A DNA stretch of 59,864 nt from Verrucomicrobiota bacterium (lineage in GTDB: Bacteria > Verrucomicrobiota > Verrucomicrobiia > Verrucomicrobiales > Verrucomicrobiaceae), in the NCBI GenBank assembly GCA_963204975.1, contig CAUJJC010000130.1, forward strand, positions 1 to 59,864, written 5' to 3'. Under the pieces are notes generated by a model. It searched no databases. It saw nothing but the letters and a program-made list of their open reading frames with translations, and was not told the origin of the DNA. A program made the translations under genes and the position numbers. This document shows positions 35,357-46,700 of this stretch, piece by piece (position 1 is the stretch's first letter; the number at the start of each line of letters is the position of its first letter).

Positions 35357-38300
35357 ATGCCTTCTCCCGACCTGCTCTGTGACACCTGCGGCCATACTTT
35401 GCCTGCGGGCATGGGCTCGTTGCTGTGCCCGCATTGCTTGCTGGCGGAGACGGAGATCAAGCGGATGCGCATCGGCTCCTGCGTGATCGAGCATGAGATC
35501 TCGCGTGGGGGCATGGGAATCGTGTATCGTGCGGTGCAGGAAGGGCTGGAGCGACCGGTGGCGCTGAAGGTGCTGCCTGCGGCCTTCTTTGCCGGTGAGG
35601 AAGCGCGGGCTCGATTCAAAGCCGAGTCAGCGGCAGCGGCTCGACTCCGACATCCAGGCATCGTGACGATCCACGAAGTGGGCGAGCACGAAGGGCAGCC
35701 CTACTTCACCATGGACCTCATCGAAGGGCCATCGTTGGAGTCGATGTTACGTGAGAAGCCCGCGCCCGTCCACTTCGCTGCGCAACTCTGTCAGCGACTG
35801 GCCGAGGCTGTTGCTGCAGCTCATGCGCAGGGAGTTTTTCATCGTGATATCAAGCCCTCGAATGTGCTGCTCGATGCGCAGCACTCGCCGGTCTTGACGG
35901 ACTTCGGCTTGGCTCGGCTTCGGGATCAAAACACCAGCCTCACGCTCTCTGGGCAGATCATCGGCACACCGAGCTACCTGCCGCCTGAGCGAGCTGCGGG
36001 TGGGCGATCGCTGAGCCTTACTGATGAAGCCGCCGGGGATGTCTATGGCATCGGAGCGGTGCTTTATCATCTGCTCACAGGACGCCCGCCGTTCGTTGGG
36101 GAAGGTATCGCGCAAACGCTGGAGGCGGTGATCAATGAAGAGCCCGTGGCACCACGGCGTCTGCGTCCGGGGCTGGAGCGCGACATCGAAACGATCTGCC
36201 TGAAGTGCCTGCAAAAAGAACCCTCCGCGCGCTATGCAAGCGCCCAGACGCTCGCGGATGATCTCGCTCACTTCAGTCGCGGTGAACCGATCAAAGCCGT
36301 GCCGGTGGGGCAGGTGACGAGGACGATCCGTTGGTGCCGACGGCGACCTGTGTCCGCGAGTTTGGTCGTGGCTTTGATGGGCTCGGTGATCGCGGGAGTA
36401 ACCTCCACATTCATCCAGTGGCAGTCCGCCGTGACCGCCCGTGGCGAGGCCGAGCGCTCGGCTGAGGCGCGTCGTGTCGAGGTGTATTCCACGGACATTC
36501 TCGCGGCGCATCTAGCTGAGCAAAAGGGTGACATCGGCCAAGCAAGAGCGCTGCTCGCACGTCATGTTCCCAGCAAAGGCCAAAGCGATCTGCGCGGCTT
36601 CGAATGGCACCTTCTCAGCAAACAATGCGAGGGGCGCGAACTCGCTGTGCTACGCGAGCACACACACATCGTTACCTCCGTCGCGTGGTCGCACGATGGC
36701 AAACGGCTTGCCAGTGGGGATCATCGTGGCGCGCTTGTTCTGTGGGAGCGTGATGCCGAGCAGGGGCTGCGCATCGTGAAGCGGATCAAGCTGGAGCACG
36801 CCGTCCGCAAGGTCTTGTGGCTACCCGATGACAAGCAAATGATCGTCGCTGGCCCCGGCGAAAAGACGCTGCTGTTGGACTCGAACGATGGGACCGAACT
36901 GAAGTCATGGCCCGGCGCGTGCGCGTCGATCTCAGCTGATGGCAAACGTTTGGCAATCGCGAACTCCGGTGCGTTCTACTACGATCCAGCGGGCGCGGTG
37001 ACGCTCTATTCATTACCCGATGGGAATGCCATTCGGCAAGTCACCAAGCGCGGACGTGCTCTCGCGCTCTCCGCCGATGGCGCTTGGCTGGCGGTGGGCG
37101 TGCCGCATCGCGGGGCGCCCGATGAGGAGTCGGGCGTGAACCTTTACGACCTGCGCGGTGCGGCTTCCGCCCCGAAGCGCCTCAGCACAGATAGCTCGGT
37201 GTGGGCACTTGAGTTCTCGCCCGATGGCTCACGGTTGGCCGCTTGTTTGTCGGGTCATCAGGGGATGCCTATTTGGTCGGTGCCTGAGGGGCAGCCACTC
37301 GCATTGCTTCGCGGCCATGAGCAGCGCGCCTGGACGCTGACGTTCCTTGCTGGAGGCAAATCATTGCTCAGCACTGGCTCGGACCGCAGCATCCGATCCT
37401 GGGACGTCAGCACCTTCACAGAGCAGGCACCGACCGGGCTTGTCGGACACGAGAGCGAAGTGTGGTGCGCAGCGGTGCATCCCGATGGCTCCTTGCTCGT
37501 CAGCGGTGACAAAGAGGGAGTGCTTCGACTCTGGGCGTGGCCCCCGACGAATCGCGCGCCAAAGACCTATCCTGCGGAGCGCTATGCGCCTGCTTTGTTT
37601 AGCAAAGATGAGCAACACTTGTTCCTTCGTCGGGACATGACCAATGGCCCCGCAGGTGGTTGGCGTCATGATCTGAAGACCGGGAAGGCAGAGCAACTCG
37701 GCGATTCCTTCACGCCCCTTGGCTTTGCCAGTGATGGTAGTCGGGTGTTGCCGGACGCGAAGCACTCGAGACTCCTCTTTTTCCAAGGCAGCACTGATCG
37801 TCCGCTGCGCAGCGTGTCACTCGATTTGCCGTCGGGCGCGCTGGACGCGAGCATCTGCAAGCGCGGCGTGAATGCAGCGGGCACGCATTTTTATCATCTC
37901 AGCGAAGCCACTGGTGACGTGAGTTTGTTCTCTCTCCGCGATGGCTCATGCGCGGCTCGAGGGAAGGTATCTCCGAGCGAACACATCGGCGCAGCCATCA
38001 GTGACGATGCGCATTGGTTCGTGTCATCGACTTGGTTCACGCTTGATCTGCTCGATCTCCACACCGGCAAGACAACGACCATTCAAGACGATGTGCATTG
38101 GCCGCTGGCCATGGTGTTTCATCCCGACGGGCAGCGATTTATCACGGCGGGCATTGATGGCACGCTGAAGGTTTGGTCGCTGCCGGACTGCCGAGTGCTC
38201 GCGACGCTGCGCGGTCATCTGGAGAATGCCGGTGGACTCAGCATCTCGCCCGACGGCAAGACCTTGGCCAGCATCGAGCTGAACTCCGGCGTGCGTCTCT

Positions 38301-38446
38301 GGCGCATCGACACGCTGCGTGAGGTGATGTTCCTGCCGATGAGTGAAGCGCTGGAGAGCGTTCAATTCTCACCCCTCGGCACCCATTTGATCGTCTGGGT
38401 GCGCGAAGGCAAGAGGACAGGCGTGCGGCTCCTGAGCGTGAAGTGA
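35357..38446 (+). CDS. Receptor-type Ser/Thr kinase with WD40 repeats
   Basis: 1029 residues. A zinc ribbon (CDTC and CPHC, Cys8/11/24/27) opens the protein, then the kinase domain: RGGMGIVY, VALK lysine 71, HRDIKPSN (Asp164), DFGLAR (182-184) and a PPE in place of APE. One membrane helix lies at about 332-352. The outside part holds WD40-like repeats from about 430 to the end (WSHDGKRLASGDHRGAL, SLPDCRVLATLRGH), a propeller for protein or ligand binding. The kinase faces the cytoplasm and probably acts on the sigma factor encoded just upstream, by analogy with similar gene pairs. It is 63 bases from the giant secreted protein gene. Confidence 0.9.
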   Translation: MPSPDLLCDTCGHTLPAGMGSLLCPHCLLAETEIKRMRIGSCVIEHEISRGGMGIVYRAVQEGLERPVALKVLPAAFFAGEEARARFKAESAAAARLRHPGIVTIHEVGEHEGQPYFTMDLIEGPSLESMLREKPAPVHFAAQLCQRLAEAVAAAHAQGVFHRDIKPSNVLLDAQHSPVLTDFGLARLRDQNTSLTLSGQIIGTPSYLPPERAAGGRSLSLTDEAAGDVYGIGAVLYHLLTGRPPFVGEGIAQTLEAVINEEPVAPRRLRPGLERDIETICLKCLQKEPSARYASAQTLADDLAHFSRGEPIKAVPVGQVTRTIRWCRRRPVSASLVVALMGSVIAGVTSTFIQWQSAVTARGEAERSAEARRVEVYSTDILAAHLAEQKGDIGQARALLARHVPSKGQSDLRGFEWHLLSKQCEGRELAVLREHTHIVTSVAWSHDGKRLASGDHRGALVLWERDAEQGLRIVKRIKLEHAVRKVLWLPDDKQMIVAGPGEKTLLLDSNDGTELKSWPGACASISADGKRLAIANSGAFYYDPAGAVTLYSLPDGNAIRQVTKRGRALALSADGAWLAVGVPHRGAPDEESGVNLYDLRGAASAPKRLSTDSSVWALEFSPDGSRLAACLSGHQGMPIWSVPEGQPLALLRGHEQRAWTLTFLAGGKSLLSTGSDRSIRSWDVSTFTEQAPTGLVGHESEVWCAAVHPDGSLLVSGDKEGVLRLWAWPPTNRAPKTYPAERYAPALFSKDEQHLFLRRDMTNGPAGGWRHDLKTGKAEQLGDSFTPLGFASDGSRVLPDAKHSRLLFFQGSTDRPLRSVSLDLPSGALDASICKRGVNAAGTHFYHLSEATGDVSLFSLRDGSCAARGKVSPSEHIGAAISDDAHWFVSSTWFTLDLLDLHTGKTTTIQDDVHWPLAMVFHPDGQRFITAGIDGTLKVWSLPDCRVLATLRGHLENAGGLSISPDGKTLASIELNSGVRLWRIDTLREVMFLPMSEALESVQFSPLGTHLIVWVREGKRTGVRLLSVK

Positions 38447-38509
38447 ACTATTTTTACCCGCCTTCGCGCAGATCCCGTTGGAAACCGGTGAACCCCTGTT
38501 TCCAACTTC

Positions 38510-41500
38510 ATGCGGACTCGCCATTCTTTGTTCCTCGCCGTGCTTTTGCTGGCCTCGCCGGTCCACGCCGTTGTCACAGGAACGGCCACTTTGACCACGC
38601 CGCCGCGTAGCACTCTCATTGATGGAGTGGCCGGGCGCGATGCTTTGTCATCGACGGTCACGGTCAATCTCACGCGCCAAGAGAACACCGCCCAGGCTCC
38701 GACGAATGCGACTGTCAGCATCGAGATCACCGCCGTTCTCACCGACACAGTCACGAACCTTCCGGTGCCCTTAGCGCACTCGACCTTCACCAGCACGGCG
38801 ACCATCGCCTCACACAACGGGCCTTTTCCGGCCTTTGTGAATGTGCCGTTGGAGATCAATGTGAAGCCTGCTCCAGGCACACGCTTGCAGGTCGAACATG
38901 AGTATTCTCTCGAACTCACGACGGTGCTCACGGACAACGATGCGGTGGTCCGCCCCCTGGGCACAGTCACGGTCGCGAACAAGTATTTGCACCTGAGCGG
39001 CACACTCTGGTGCGGGCCGGTAGAAGCACGATTCACCGAGGTGAACGACGAGGCATCGTCGCTCGTCGATCCACAGATCAGCGGTGAGATCTGGACGTCC
39101 CTGCGCATCCCCACGGCGGGAGGCAGCCTCGCCAATCTCACGGGCTTCAGTTTCGGCGATGCCGACGTGAGCATCCCGGTGCAGGTGCTTCCCAATGGCG
39201 ATGTCACAGTGAGGCCCTCGTTCGTTTCGCTGCCCGTGACCATCGCTGCGGGCGCGAGTGTCACGAAGAAGAATATCAGCTTCACACCGAGCAATCTCAC
39301 GCTCGATCACAATGGCGGCCACGGGTCGATAAGCCTGCGTCTGCCCGTGGGCATGGGCTTGGCATCGAAGCCAAAGACTCGACGTTACGTGGATGAGATC
39401 GCGTTCACTGATGTTCAGTTGCTGGCGGGATTGGTGCCGGATAACAAGCCGTATGTCATCATCCCAGAAATGGTGGAGGCGGCTCTTGGGTTGTTGCCTG
39501 CGGACATGTCGGGCTATGTGCCGCCAGCGCTTATGTATGTGGCCGTCGAGGATCTGCCGGTGCGCCTGCCCATGGCGTCCATCGAGTGGCATCCGAGCGC
39601 AGGGCGATTCGTCGGCACGCCAACAGCAGCGACTTACACGCTCGCTTCCGAGAAGGCCGCGCTTGCAGTCTTGGCTCAGCTTAATGTGATCACGACCGCC
39701 GAGGCTCAGATTCATAGCAATCAAGGCTACTGGGCGAGTGCGATGCCATCGGGAGAGATGATCGTGCGCGGTGATGCTCAAGGGCAGGCGAAGATAGATG
39801 GCTTGTTTGTGCTGGGTGCAGGCGGCTACTACCCGCACTTCCCAGCGCAGACCTGGGTGCCGTTCACCAGTGGAGAACTGAATCTGAACGCAGGCGAATG
39901 GGTTACATCCGACTGCTTCCTCAACGGGGTAAACTCGGTCGTCAGTGGATACCTTCGTGGTGATGGCGTGGAGGATCCATGCTCCGCAGCGCTTGCTCCG
40001 GGCGTGCTGAACTTCACGCCTGCGGACCAAAAGATTCATCTCACCTCCGATGGCGGTTGGATCGCGGACGGCACGCTCAGCAGTGCGCACACGCTGGGCT
40101 TTGGCGCTTATCCAGACAACGGCAATGCCGCACTCGTGCATCAGATCGCCTCCTTCACCTCTGCATCGCTGCATCTTCCGGGCACACGTTTGAGCGGATC
40201 GGTAATGACGTCTTCCGTCGATGCTCGCCCAGCTTCGATGCTCTTCTCTGGCTTCGGCTCACCCACGGATGCGACCTTGGTCGAGCGGCCGGGCACCACT
40301 GGTTATGAGGATGGACTGGCCAACTACGCAGGCATGAACTTCCGCAGCGTGGAAGGCGTCACCACCTCGACCAGCGTCATCGCGCGTCAGCCACTCGACC
40401 CGATGCCGCTGCGTGCGCGCAGCAAGTTCTATGCGCGCATGGTCGGCGTCAGTGGACTGCTGCATCCCACCACCTTCACGCCGCGCAGCCTTTCCCTGTA
40501 TGGCTTCCTTGGGCAGCTCACCTCCTTCCAGCTCACCTTCCTGGACAATGCCAACGTCGATAGCGCGATCAATGGTCAGATCAATTTCCCTGGTCCAGCG
40601 GGCTTCGGGTTGAACTTCGAAAAGATGAAGCTGCGTGCCTCCGGTGATCTCGAGCACGCGGAGTTGGCTACCAATCAAACCGGCAAGTATCTGCGCTACT
40701 GGGGGCTCACCTTTGATCCGCTTGCACTGAGCTTCACGCCACCCGGCGATTGCTTGCCTGGCAATCTGCCGACTTTGCCGCTGCCGGAGATTGGCATCAC
40801 AGCGCGTCTGCCAGGAGTCACTGGCACAGCGCTCGCGGGAAAGTTCTCATTCACGCCGGAGGGCGACATCGTGCCTGGGAATACCGGCCGACTCACGCTG
40901 CCCACTGCGCTTTCGTTGGCCGGTCCAGGGGCGAGCAAGTTCAGTGTGCGGCCCATCTCTGCCTTCGCGCTGAATCGGTGGCGCGGCAGTCCGCATGATG
41001 GCGGCGGAGCTTATGATCAGGGTCACAATGGCAAAGGCTTTGGCTCGTTCTTTGCCGCCGTGGATGTGCCCTACTTCGAGGACCTGAAGGCACACATTCA
41101 TGTGAGCCCGGCGCGCACGCGTGATCCCTGGTTCATCTCGAACGGCGAGGCTTTGACCCTGAACAACAAGACCGCGTTTGAGGTGCAGGACGTTGATCCT
41201 CAGCAGCATGGTTTTGTCGGCGTGACGACCACCGATCTCGACCGTTATCACGAGCCTGATCAGCCCCACTCGTTCTTCGCACCCCGAGCAAAGAAGCACT
41301 GGCTGGATATGATCAACTTCAGCTACCCCGTGGTGTGGAACTCGGAGGACAAGGTCTTTGTCACGCCTGCGTGGTTGCAGACCAGCGCCGATTTGAAGGT
41401 GCTCAGCGTCAGCGCTGCAATTGATCGGCTCGCACCGCAAGCCGCCGAGCTAAGCTTTGGTGCCACCTATCGCGGACTGCCGCGCATCAATACGAAGGCG

Positions 41501-43771
41501 ATGGTGAGCGATGCGCTGGAGCAAGGCAATGGCATGGCCAGCGCGCTGCAAGATGCGGCTGCAGCAGCGCTCACGCAGGCCGGACAGAGCTTCCAGCCGA
41601 TCAACATCGCGGGCAGTCTGCAGCGCTTCGAATCAGTGCTGAGCGATCGGCTCCACGATGTGGTGGATCAAACACTGGGCCAGGCAGCCGCCTCCGCCAC
41701 AGGCACGCTCTATGACACGGTGAAGCAAGGTTTTGAGCAAAGCGCGGATGCTGCCGCGCGCGCTGACTACCTGCTGAACGGTGGCTTCAACGCTGCCTTC
41801 GACACCGCCAACCAGGCGATCACCACAGCGCTGGCCACCGCGAATCAAAGCGTGAATCAGGCTGAAGGATTGGTGAAGCATGTGTCCGATACGCTGACCC
41901 AAGCGCGGACCTGCGTCGCTGAGTTGAAGAAGCTCGTGCAGCGTCCTGCTGGCCTCACGCCGGGCTTGCCGCGTCCAGTCTTCAGTCAGCTCGTCAATCA
42001 ACTCATCCGCAGCCCGAAGGTGATTCCACCGGGGCGCGGCTTGGTGGCAGGGATCGGCAGCACCATCGCACAAGGAGCCGTGGATGCGCTGGTCGCTGCT
42101 TTGCGCCAGGAGTTGCTCAGCATCGCGCAGGACGTGGAGGCAAATGCGAACAGTCAGATCGGCAAGACCTATGCTCAACTCCTGAAGGATGCCGAGCCTG
42201 CGCTGACGGAGATTGATCGTCGTTTGTCGGATCTCGATGACCTGCTCGCGGATCTGCAAACACAGCTCGCGGCACAGACCGGACCCTTGTTCAAGGCCAT
42301 GCACGACACGCTGACTGATGCGGCTGCGTATCAGACGGAAGTGAGCGCTGCTATCCTGATCGCCAAGGAGGATCTGCGGCGTCAGTTGCAGAACGCCATC
42401 GCTCAGGGCGCGCAATGGTTTGCGGATCATCCGAAGTCCGAGTTGCAGGATCAAGTGAGGCATCGCGTGGTGGATGCGATCGTCGCGAGTGATGCGATGA
42501 AGCAGGTGCAAACGCTGCTCCGGCAGCAGCTCGCGAGCGTGGAGGAGCAGTTGCAGGGATTGCTCGATAACTTCTTTGCCGAAGCGAATCGCGTCTTGAA
42601 GCCGATCCTTCAGAAGGCGCTGCAAACGGTGCTCGCGGAGTCTCCCATCGCTGAGGTTCGTGATGCGCTCAGTGCGCAAGCTGCGAAGCTCGATGAGGGC
42701 GTGAATGGACTCGCGGCCGGGCTGGCTTCGACCTTGGGCGCGGCGAGCATTGACGGTCACGCGGTGATCAATGATCAATCGCTGCGGCGGCTGCGGCTCG
42801 ATGGCAAGTTCGCCTTCCTCACCGGCAAGAAGAAGGACGGCAACTCAACGCCGGTGCCTTCATCCGGCAACGCTGCGCCTGAGAAGGACACGCTAGAACT
42901 CGCCGCGTGGCTGGAGTTCCGCGAAGGCGATAGCGTGGGGCCAACGGGCAGCGGCGGCTGTGCTTCACCGCCGAGCAGCGGGCCAGACATCGCTTTCGGC
43001 GCGACGTGTCCGATCATCATCCCGGTGCCAAAGAGCGAGAGCGAACCAACGCAGCGCGTGAATGGCTTCGCCGAAGCGCGCTTCCTACTCGATGCGAATG
43101 GCTTGCCTCAGCAGCTCTCTGGCAAACTAGGCTTCACGGGTGAACTCGGGATCAAAGAACTCAAGATCATCGATCCGCTCGTGGTCATGGCGTTCGGTGT
43201 GCAGGAGAACTACCTCGGCGCGAAGGTGCGTGGCGTGCTCAATAGCGTGGACATCTCAGCAAGCCTCTTCCTCGGACAGGTGTGCAACGCGACGAGGCTG
43301 CGTGATCTGCAATTGATTGATCGCGACACGCTCGCCTTCATGGATCTGCAAGGGCTGAACAACGCAGGCATCCTCGTAGGCTTCTACGGCGGTGGTGAAG
43401 GCCGGAAGCGTCTCATTGATGGCCCGAAGTCCTGCGTGCTGAATCTCGAAGGCGGCATCGGCGTTGCCACCTTTGCCTTTGTTAGCGGTGCTGCGGACAT
43501 GATTGTCGGTGGTCGCTTCATGGCTTCGGTGGAAGGCGAGGTGCTGTGCATCGCTCGCGTGAAGGGTGAACTCGGACTGGCAGGCGGCATCAAGCTTCCC
43601 TTTGGCCAAGGGCTCGGCGGTGGACTCGCGAACGGGACACTCACACTCGTGGGCCGACTGGGCGTGCATGGCGAGATCGGCGTGTGTCCTTTCTGCGTCG
43701 GCTTCACCAAGAACTTCGGCGTGCTGCTGCAAGTGAGCCCGCAGCACCAGACGCTGCATGTGGACCTGTAA
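38510..43771 (+). CDS. Giant secreted protein, beta-rich with a long helical stalk
   Basis: 1753 residues, Sec signal peptide (HSLFLAVLLLASPVHAVV). Residues about 20-990 are beta-rich and repeat-like, with no domain I can name. About 1000-1450 are Gln/Ala/Leu-rich helical segments likely to form a coiled coil (VSDALEQGNGMASALQ, DLDDLLADLQTQL, VEEQLQGLLDNFF). A Pro/Ser linker follows, then a C-terminal part of alternating Gly and hydrophobic residues (KGELGLAGGIKLPFGQ, LVGRLGVHGEIGV) that looks like beta-barrel or beta-sheet strands. Two CPFC/CxxC-like sites occur near the end. No transmembrane helix or enzyme motif is visible. It heads three co-directional exported proteins; the next gene begins 15 bases later. 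Confidence 0.8.
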   Translation: MRTRHSLFLAVLLLASPVHAVVTGTATLTTPPRSTLIDGVAGRDALSSTVTVNLTRQENTAQAPTNATVSIEITAVLTDTVTNLPVPLAHSTFTSTATIASHNGPFPAFVNVPLEINVKPAPGTRLQVEHEYSLELTTVLTDNDAVVRPLGTVTVANKYLHLSGTLWCGPVEARFTEVNDEASSLVDPQISGEIWTSLRIPTAGGSLANLTGFSFGDADVSIPVQVLPNGDVTVRPSFVSLPVTIAAGASVTKKNISFTPSNLTLDHNGGHGSISLRLPVGMGLASKPKTRRYVDEIAFTDVQLLAGLVPDNKPYVIIPEMVEAALGLLPADMSGYVPPALMYVAVEDLPVRLPMASIEWHPSAGRFVGTPTAATYTLASEKAALAVLAQLNVITTAEAQIHSNQGYWASAMPSGEMIVRGDAQGQAKIDGLFVLGAGGYYPHFPAQTWVPFTSGELNLNAGEWVTSDCFLNGVNSVVSGYLRGDGVEDPCSAALAPGVLNFTPADQKIHLTSDGGWIADGTLSSAHTLGFGAYPDNGNAALVHQIASFTSASLHLPGTRLSGSVMTSSVDARPASMLFSGFGSPTDATLVERPGTTGYEDGLANYAGMNFRSVEGVTTSTSVIARQPLDPMPLRARSKFYARMVGVSGLLHPTTFTPRSLSLYGFLGQLTSFQLTFLDNANVDSAINGQINFPGPAGFGLNFEKMKLRASGDLEHAELATNQTGKYLRYWGLTFDPLALSFTPPGDCLPGNLPTLPLPEIGITARLPGVTGTALAGKFSFTPEGDIVPGNTGRLTLPTALSLAGPGASKFSVRPISAFALNRWRGSPHDGGGAYDQGHNGKGFGSFFAAVDVPYFEDLKAHIHVSPARTRDPWFISNGEALTLNNKTAFEVQDVDPQQHGFVGVTTTDLDRYHEPDQPHSFFAPRAKKHWLDMINFSYPVVWNSEDKVFVTPAWLQTSADLKVLSVSAAIDRLAPQAAELSFGATYRGLPRINTKAMVSDALEQGNGMASALQDAAAAALTQAGQSFQPINIAGSLQRFESVLSDRLHDVVDQTLGQAAASATGTLYDTVKQGFEQSADAAARADYLLNGGFNAAFDTANQAITTALATANQSVNQAEGLVKHVSDTLTQARTCVAELKKLVQRPAGLTPGLPRPVFSQLVNQLIRSPKVIPPGRGLVAGIGSTIAQGAVDALVAALRQELLSIAQDVEANANSQIGKTYAQLLKDAEPALTEIDRRLSDLDDLLADLQTQLAAQTGPLFKAMHDTLTDAAAYQTEVSAAILIAKEDLRRQLQNAIAQGAQWFADHPKSELQDQVRHRVVDAIVASDAMKQVQTLLRQQLASVEEQLQGLLDNFFAEANRVLKPILQKALQTVLAESPIAEVRDALSAQAAKLDEGVNGLAAGLASTLGAASIDGHAVINDQSLRRLRLDGKFAFLTGKKKDGNSTPVPSSGNAAPEKDTLELAAWLEFREGDSVGPTGSGGCASPPSSGPDIAFGATCPIIIPVPKSESEPTQRVNGFAEARFLLDANGLPQQLSGKLGFTGELGIKELKIIDPLVVMAFGVQENYLGAKVRGVLNSVDISASLFLGQVCNATRLRDLQLIDRDTLAFMDLQGLNNAGILVGFYGGGEGRKRLIDGPKSCVLNLEGGIGVATFAFVSGAADMIVGGRFMASVEGEVLCIARVKGELGLAGGIKLPFGQGLGGGLANGTLTLVGRLGVHGEIGVCPFCVGFTKNFGVLLQVSPQHQTLHVDL

Positions 43772-43786
43772 CCTTCTTCATTCTCC

Positions 43787-46700
43787 ATGATTCGTTTTGT
43801 CCTCAGTTCCTTCTTCATCGCGGCCAGCGTTCTCGCGCAGAACTCGACACCCGTGCCGGAAAGCATCGTCACTACGGCGACGACCAAGCTCGATCCAAGT
43901 GGCCGTCCGTGGGCCTATCTCAAATGGTCGGCGGCGAATCCGTCCGTGCTCAAAGGAGCGCGCCTTGCCGTGTATGGCCGTGCCGGTGGCGCGGATGCAG
44001 GCGGTGGATTTGCGAGGCTCGGGGTCGCGCAGAGCACGACTGACACGACGGTGATTCAGGTGCGGCTGACCCAAGCTCAGGCGCTGGGTGATGACGTGGC
44101 GCGGCTGAACGATGTGCTCACGGAATTGCTCTCGCCAGCGAACTGGAACGGCCCTGTGAACGGCACGCTCGCGGAGAAGATCAGCGCTACGCTGGTGCGC
44201 GCGAATGGCGATGCGGCCTCTGCCGAAACCGTGCAGCTAGCGACGCTCGGCTTCCCCTCCATGGCTCTCGTTACTGGTGCGGCATGGGCGCAGGCGCTGC
44301 CCGTGCCCGTCGGTCAGCCCTACACCTTCGAAGTGCGCGTGGCTCATCCGACGGACCCAGCGCAGGACGGCCCCGTGCTCTCACGGCTCACCATCAATGC
44401 CGGCCAGCCAACTCCAATGCCTGCGCCCGGTGCACCGGTGCAGGTCTGCGATGTCTCCCCCAAGGGCAACCTCGCGATCAAGCTTCTGTGGCCTGTGCCA
44501 ACCGCGCTGCGCCGGGTCTCGCTGCTCAGCCACGGCTTCAATATCTATCGCGTTCCTCAAGCAAGCCTTGGCAATGTGGGTGGCAATCCAACGGCAACGA
44601 CACTGCGCAGCGGCGTGACCGCAGGTTGGGCCAAGAAAGTCAACGCCACGCCGATCCTCATCACCGAGGCCCCGCAGTTTCCAGTGGGGCCCACCGATGG
44701 CAGCGCGCCGTATTACTTCGCTGATGACAATGGTGTAGCGAGCGATGGTGGCGTGGCTTTCACGGAAGGCGAGACATTCGCCTATTTCGTCGTCGCGCGG
44801 GATCTCCTCGGAACCGAAGGCGCAGTGAGCGCTGCGGGACTGGGAGTTGCAGTAGCGACCCTGCCGCCTGCTGTGCCTGCGGATTTGAAGGTGGAGGAGG
44901 TCACGGATGACGATGGCTTCTCGCGACATCTGCGCGTGAGCTTCACGCAGAACCCCACGACTCAGCCCAACCGCACGGATGAGTATTGGCTCTACCACGG
45001 TATCACCACAAACCCTGCGCCCGCGCCGGTGCCTCTCTCAGTCTTGGAGCAGTGGAATGCAGATCAAGCCACGAGCGATGCATTTGCCGCCTGTCGATTC
45101 CAAGTCCTGCCTCATCTCCCTGGCGAAACGAAGCGAATGGTGCTGGATTTGACTCTGCCTGATACGCCGGAGTTGGCGAATCAGTCGCTATGGTTCGCGA
45201 TTCGGGCGGTGCATCAAGGACCTGCGGGCTGTGTGGTAGCGACGGCTCCGAGCCCGCCTTCGTTTGGCTTGCTGCGAACACACGAGGGACCACCCGCACC
45301 AACAGGAGCCGCGGCTACTTCTGCGCCGCGTGTGGCGATTCGAGGCGTTGGCTTGGCGTTGGTCGCAGGCGAGACCTTGCCAGACACGGGCGTGAATCAT
45401 TTCCGTGTGAAGTGCACTCGTCGCTCGCCAGAGATTGGCTGGGTTCACTTCGCGATTGCACGCCACGTCCTTGCGGAACCGACGCTACCGCTGATTGGTG
45501 ATTGGGAGATACTGCAGGATCTGGGCCGCACCTGGTTCGCCGAGGGGCAGGATGTAGAGACGCAGGACTTCACTTTGGTCGAGGGCTACGATCCTGAGCT
45601 GCAAATGATCGTGTGCTACACCGGCTCTGAAGCTGGCGTGCAGAGTCACCTCACTCGCATCGAACTCAGCCCACATTTCGGAACCACGGAGATCATGCAG
45701 GCGGAGTTTGAAACCACGGCGGTGAGCAGTGGTGACGTGGATCCAACGACCTGGGTGGGGCGCGATCTCTTGATCCCAAGTAACGGCGATGGAGGCGCTC
45801 CGCCGAAAATCTTCGAGCTGTCCGATGTGGTCAGCGATGGGCAGAGCAGTCGCGTGGCTTTGGTCGCTGATCCGGGCTTCAGTTTCCAGCAGCGGATGCA
45901 ATGGGAGGCACTGATCACGGCCGACAACGGGGCACGCATCGTGGGCGCGGCGATGATCAGCCGCAGTTCCATCTATGTCGATTTCGAAGCGAACTTCGCT
46001 GATGATGCGGTGCCTGCGTCGGACCTCGGGAGTTATCGTTGCTACCTCTTCCGCGACGCACCGGTGATGACGGCCCACAATCCTAGACCTGCGGGCTCGG
46101 ATCGTGTGCACCCGGTGCATCTGCGCCTTGATCTGCTCGGCGACAACGTCTCCGAGTATCGCCTCTTCCGCAGTTTGGACGATGGTCCGATGAGCCTCAT
46201 CGCTCAGGATGCGCGCGACTTCACCGCGCAAAACATCACGACCATCGTCGCCAAAGACACCGCCATGCCGACTGCCAGCGGCACACTGCGCTACTACGCA
46301 CAAACAGCGGACAAACATGGCAATGCGAGCCCTGTGAGACTCATCGCCACCGTGCCCTTGATGGTGCGTCCATCGGCTCCCGTGCTCGGTCGTCCGCAGA
46401 CGAAGCTCGGGCCCAATGGTGAGGCACAGGCCGTGCTGACGTGGATCTGCCCACCGACGGGCGTGCAGCGTTTCGAAGTGCATCTGGAGCCTGACGATCT
46501 TCAGCAGGGCACGCCGGGTCAGTCCGGCAATAGCCAGCCCAGTGCGGCTTCCACGTTACCTGCGCAAGGCATTCATATCTTCACCGCACCCGTCGCCAAT
46601 AAGGCCTTCCAAACAGTGCTCGATGGCCCGCTGCGCATTCCACGAAAGCTGCTCTACCAGCAGACCTTCTTCACGCCTGCGCCCGGCATGCAGGACTTCC

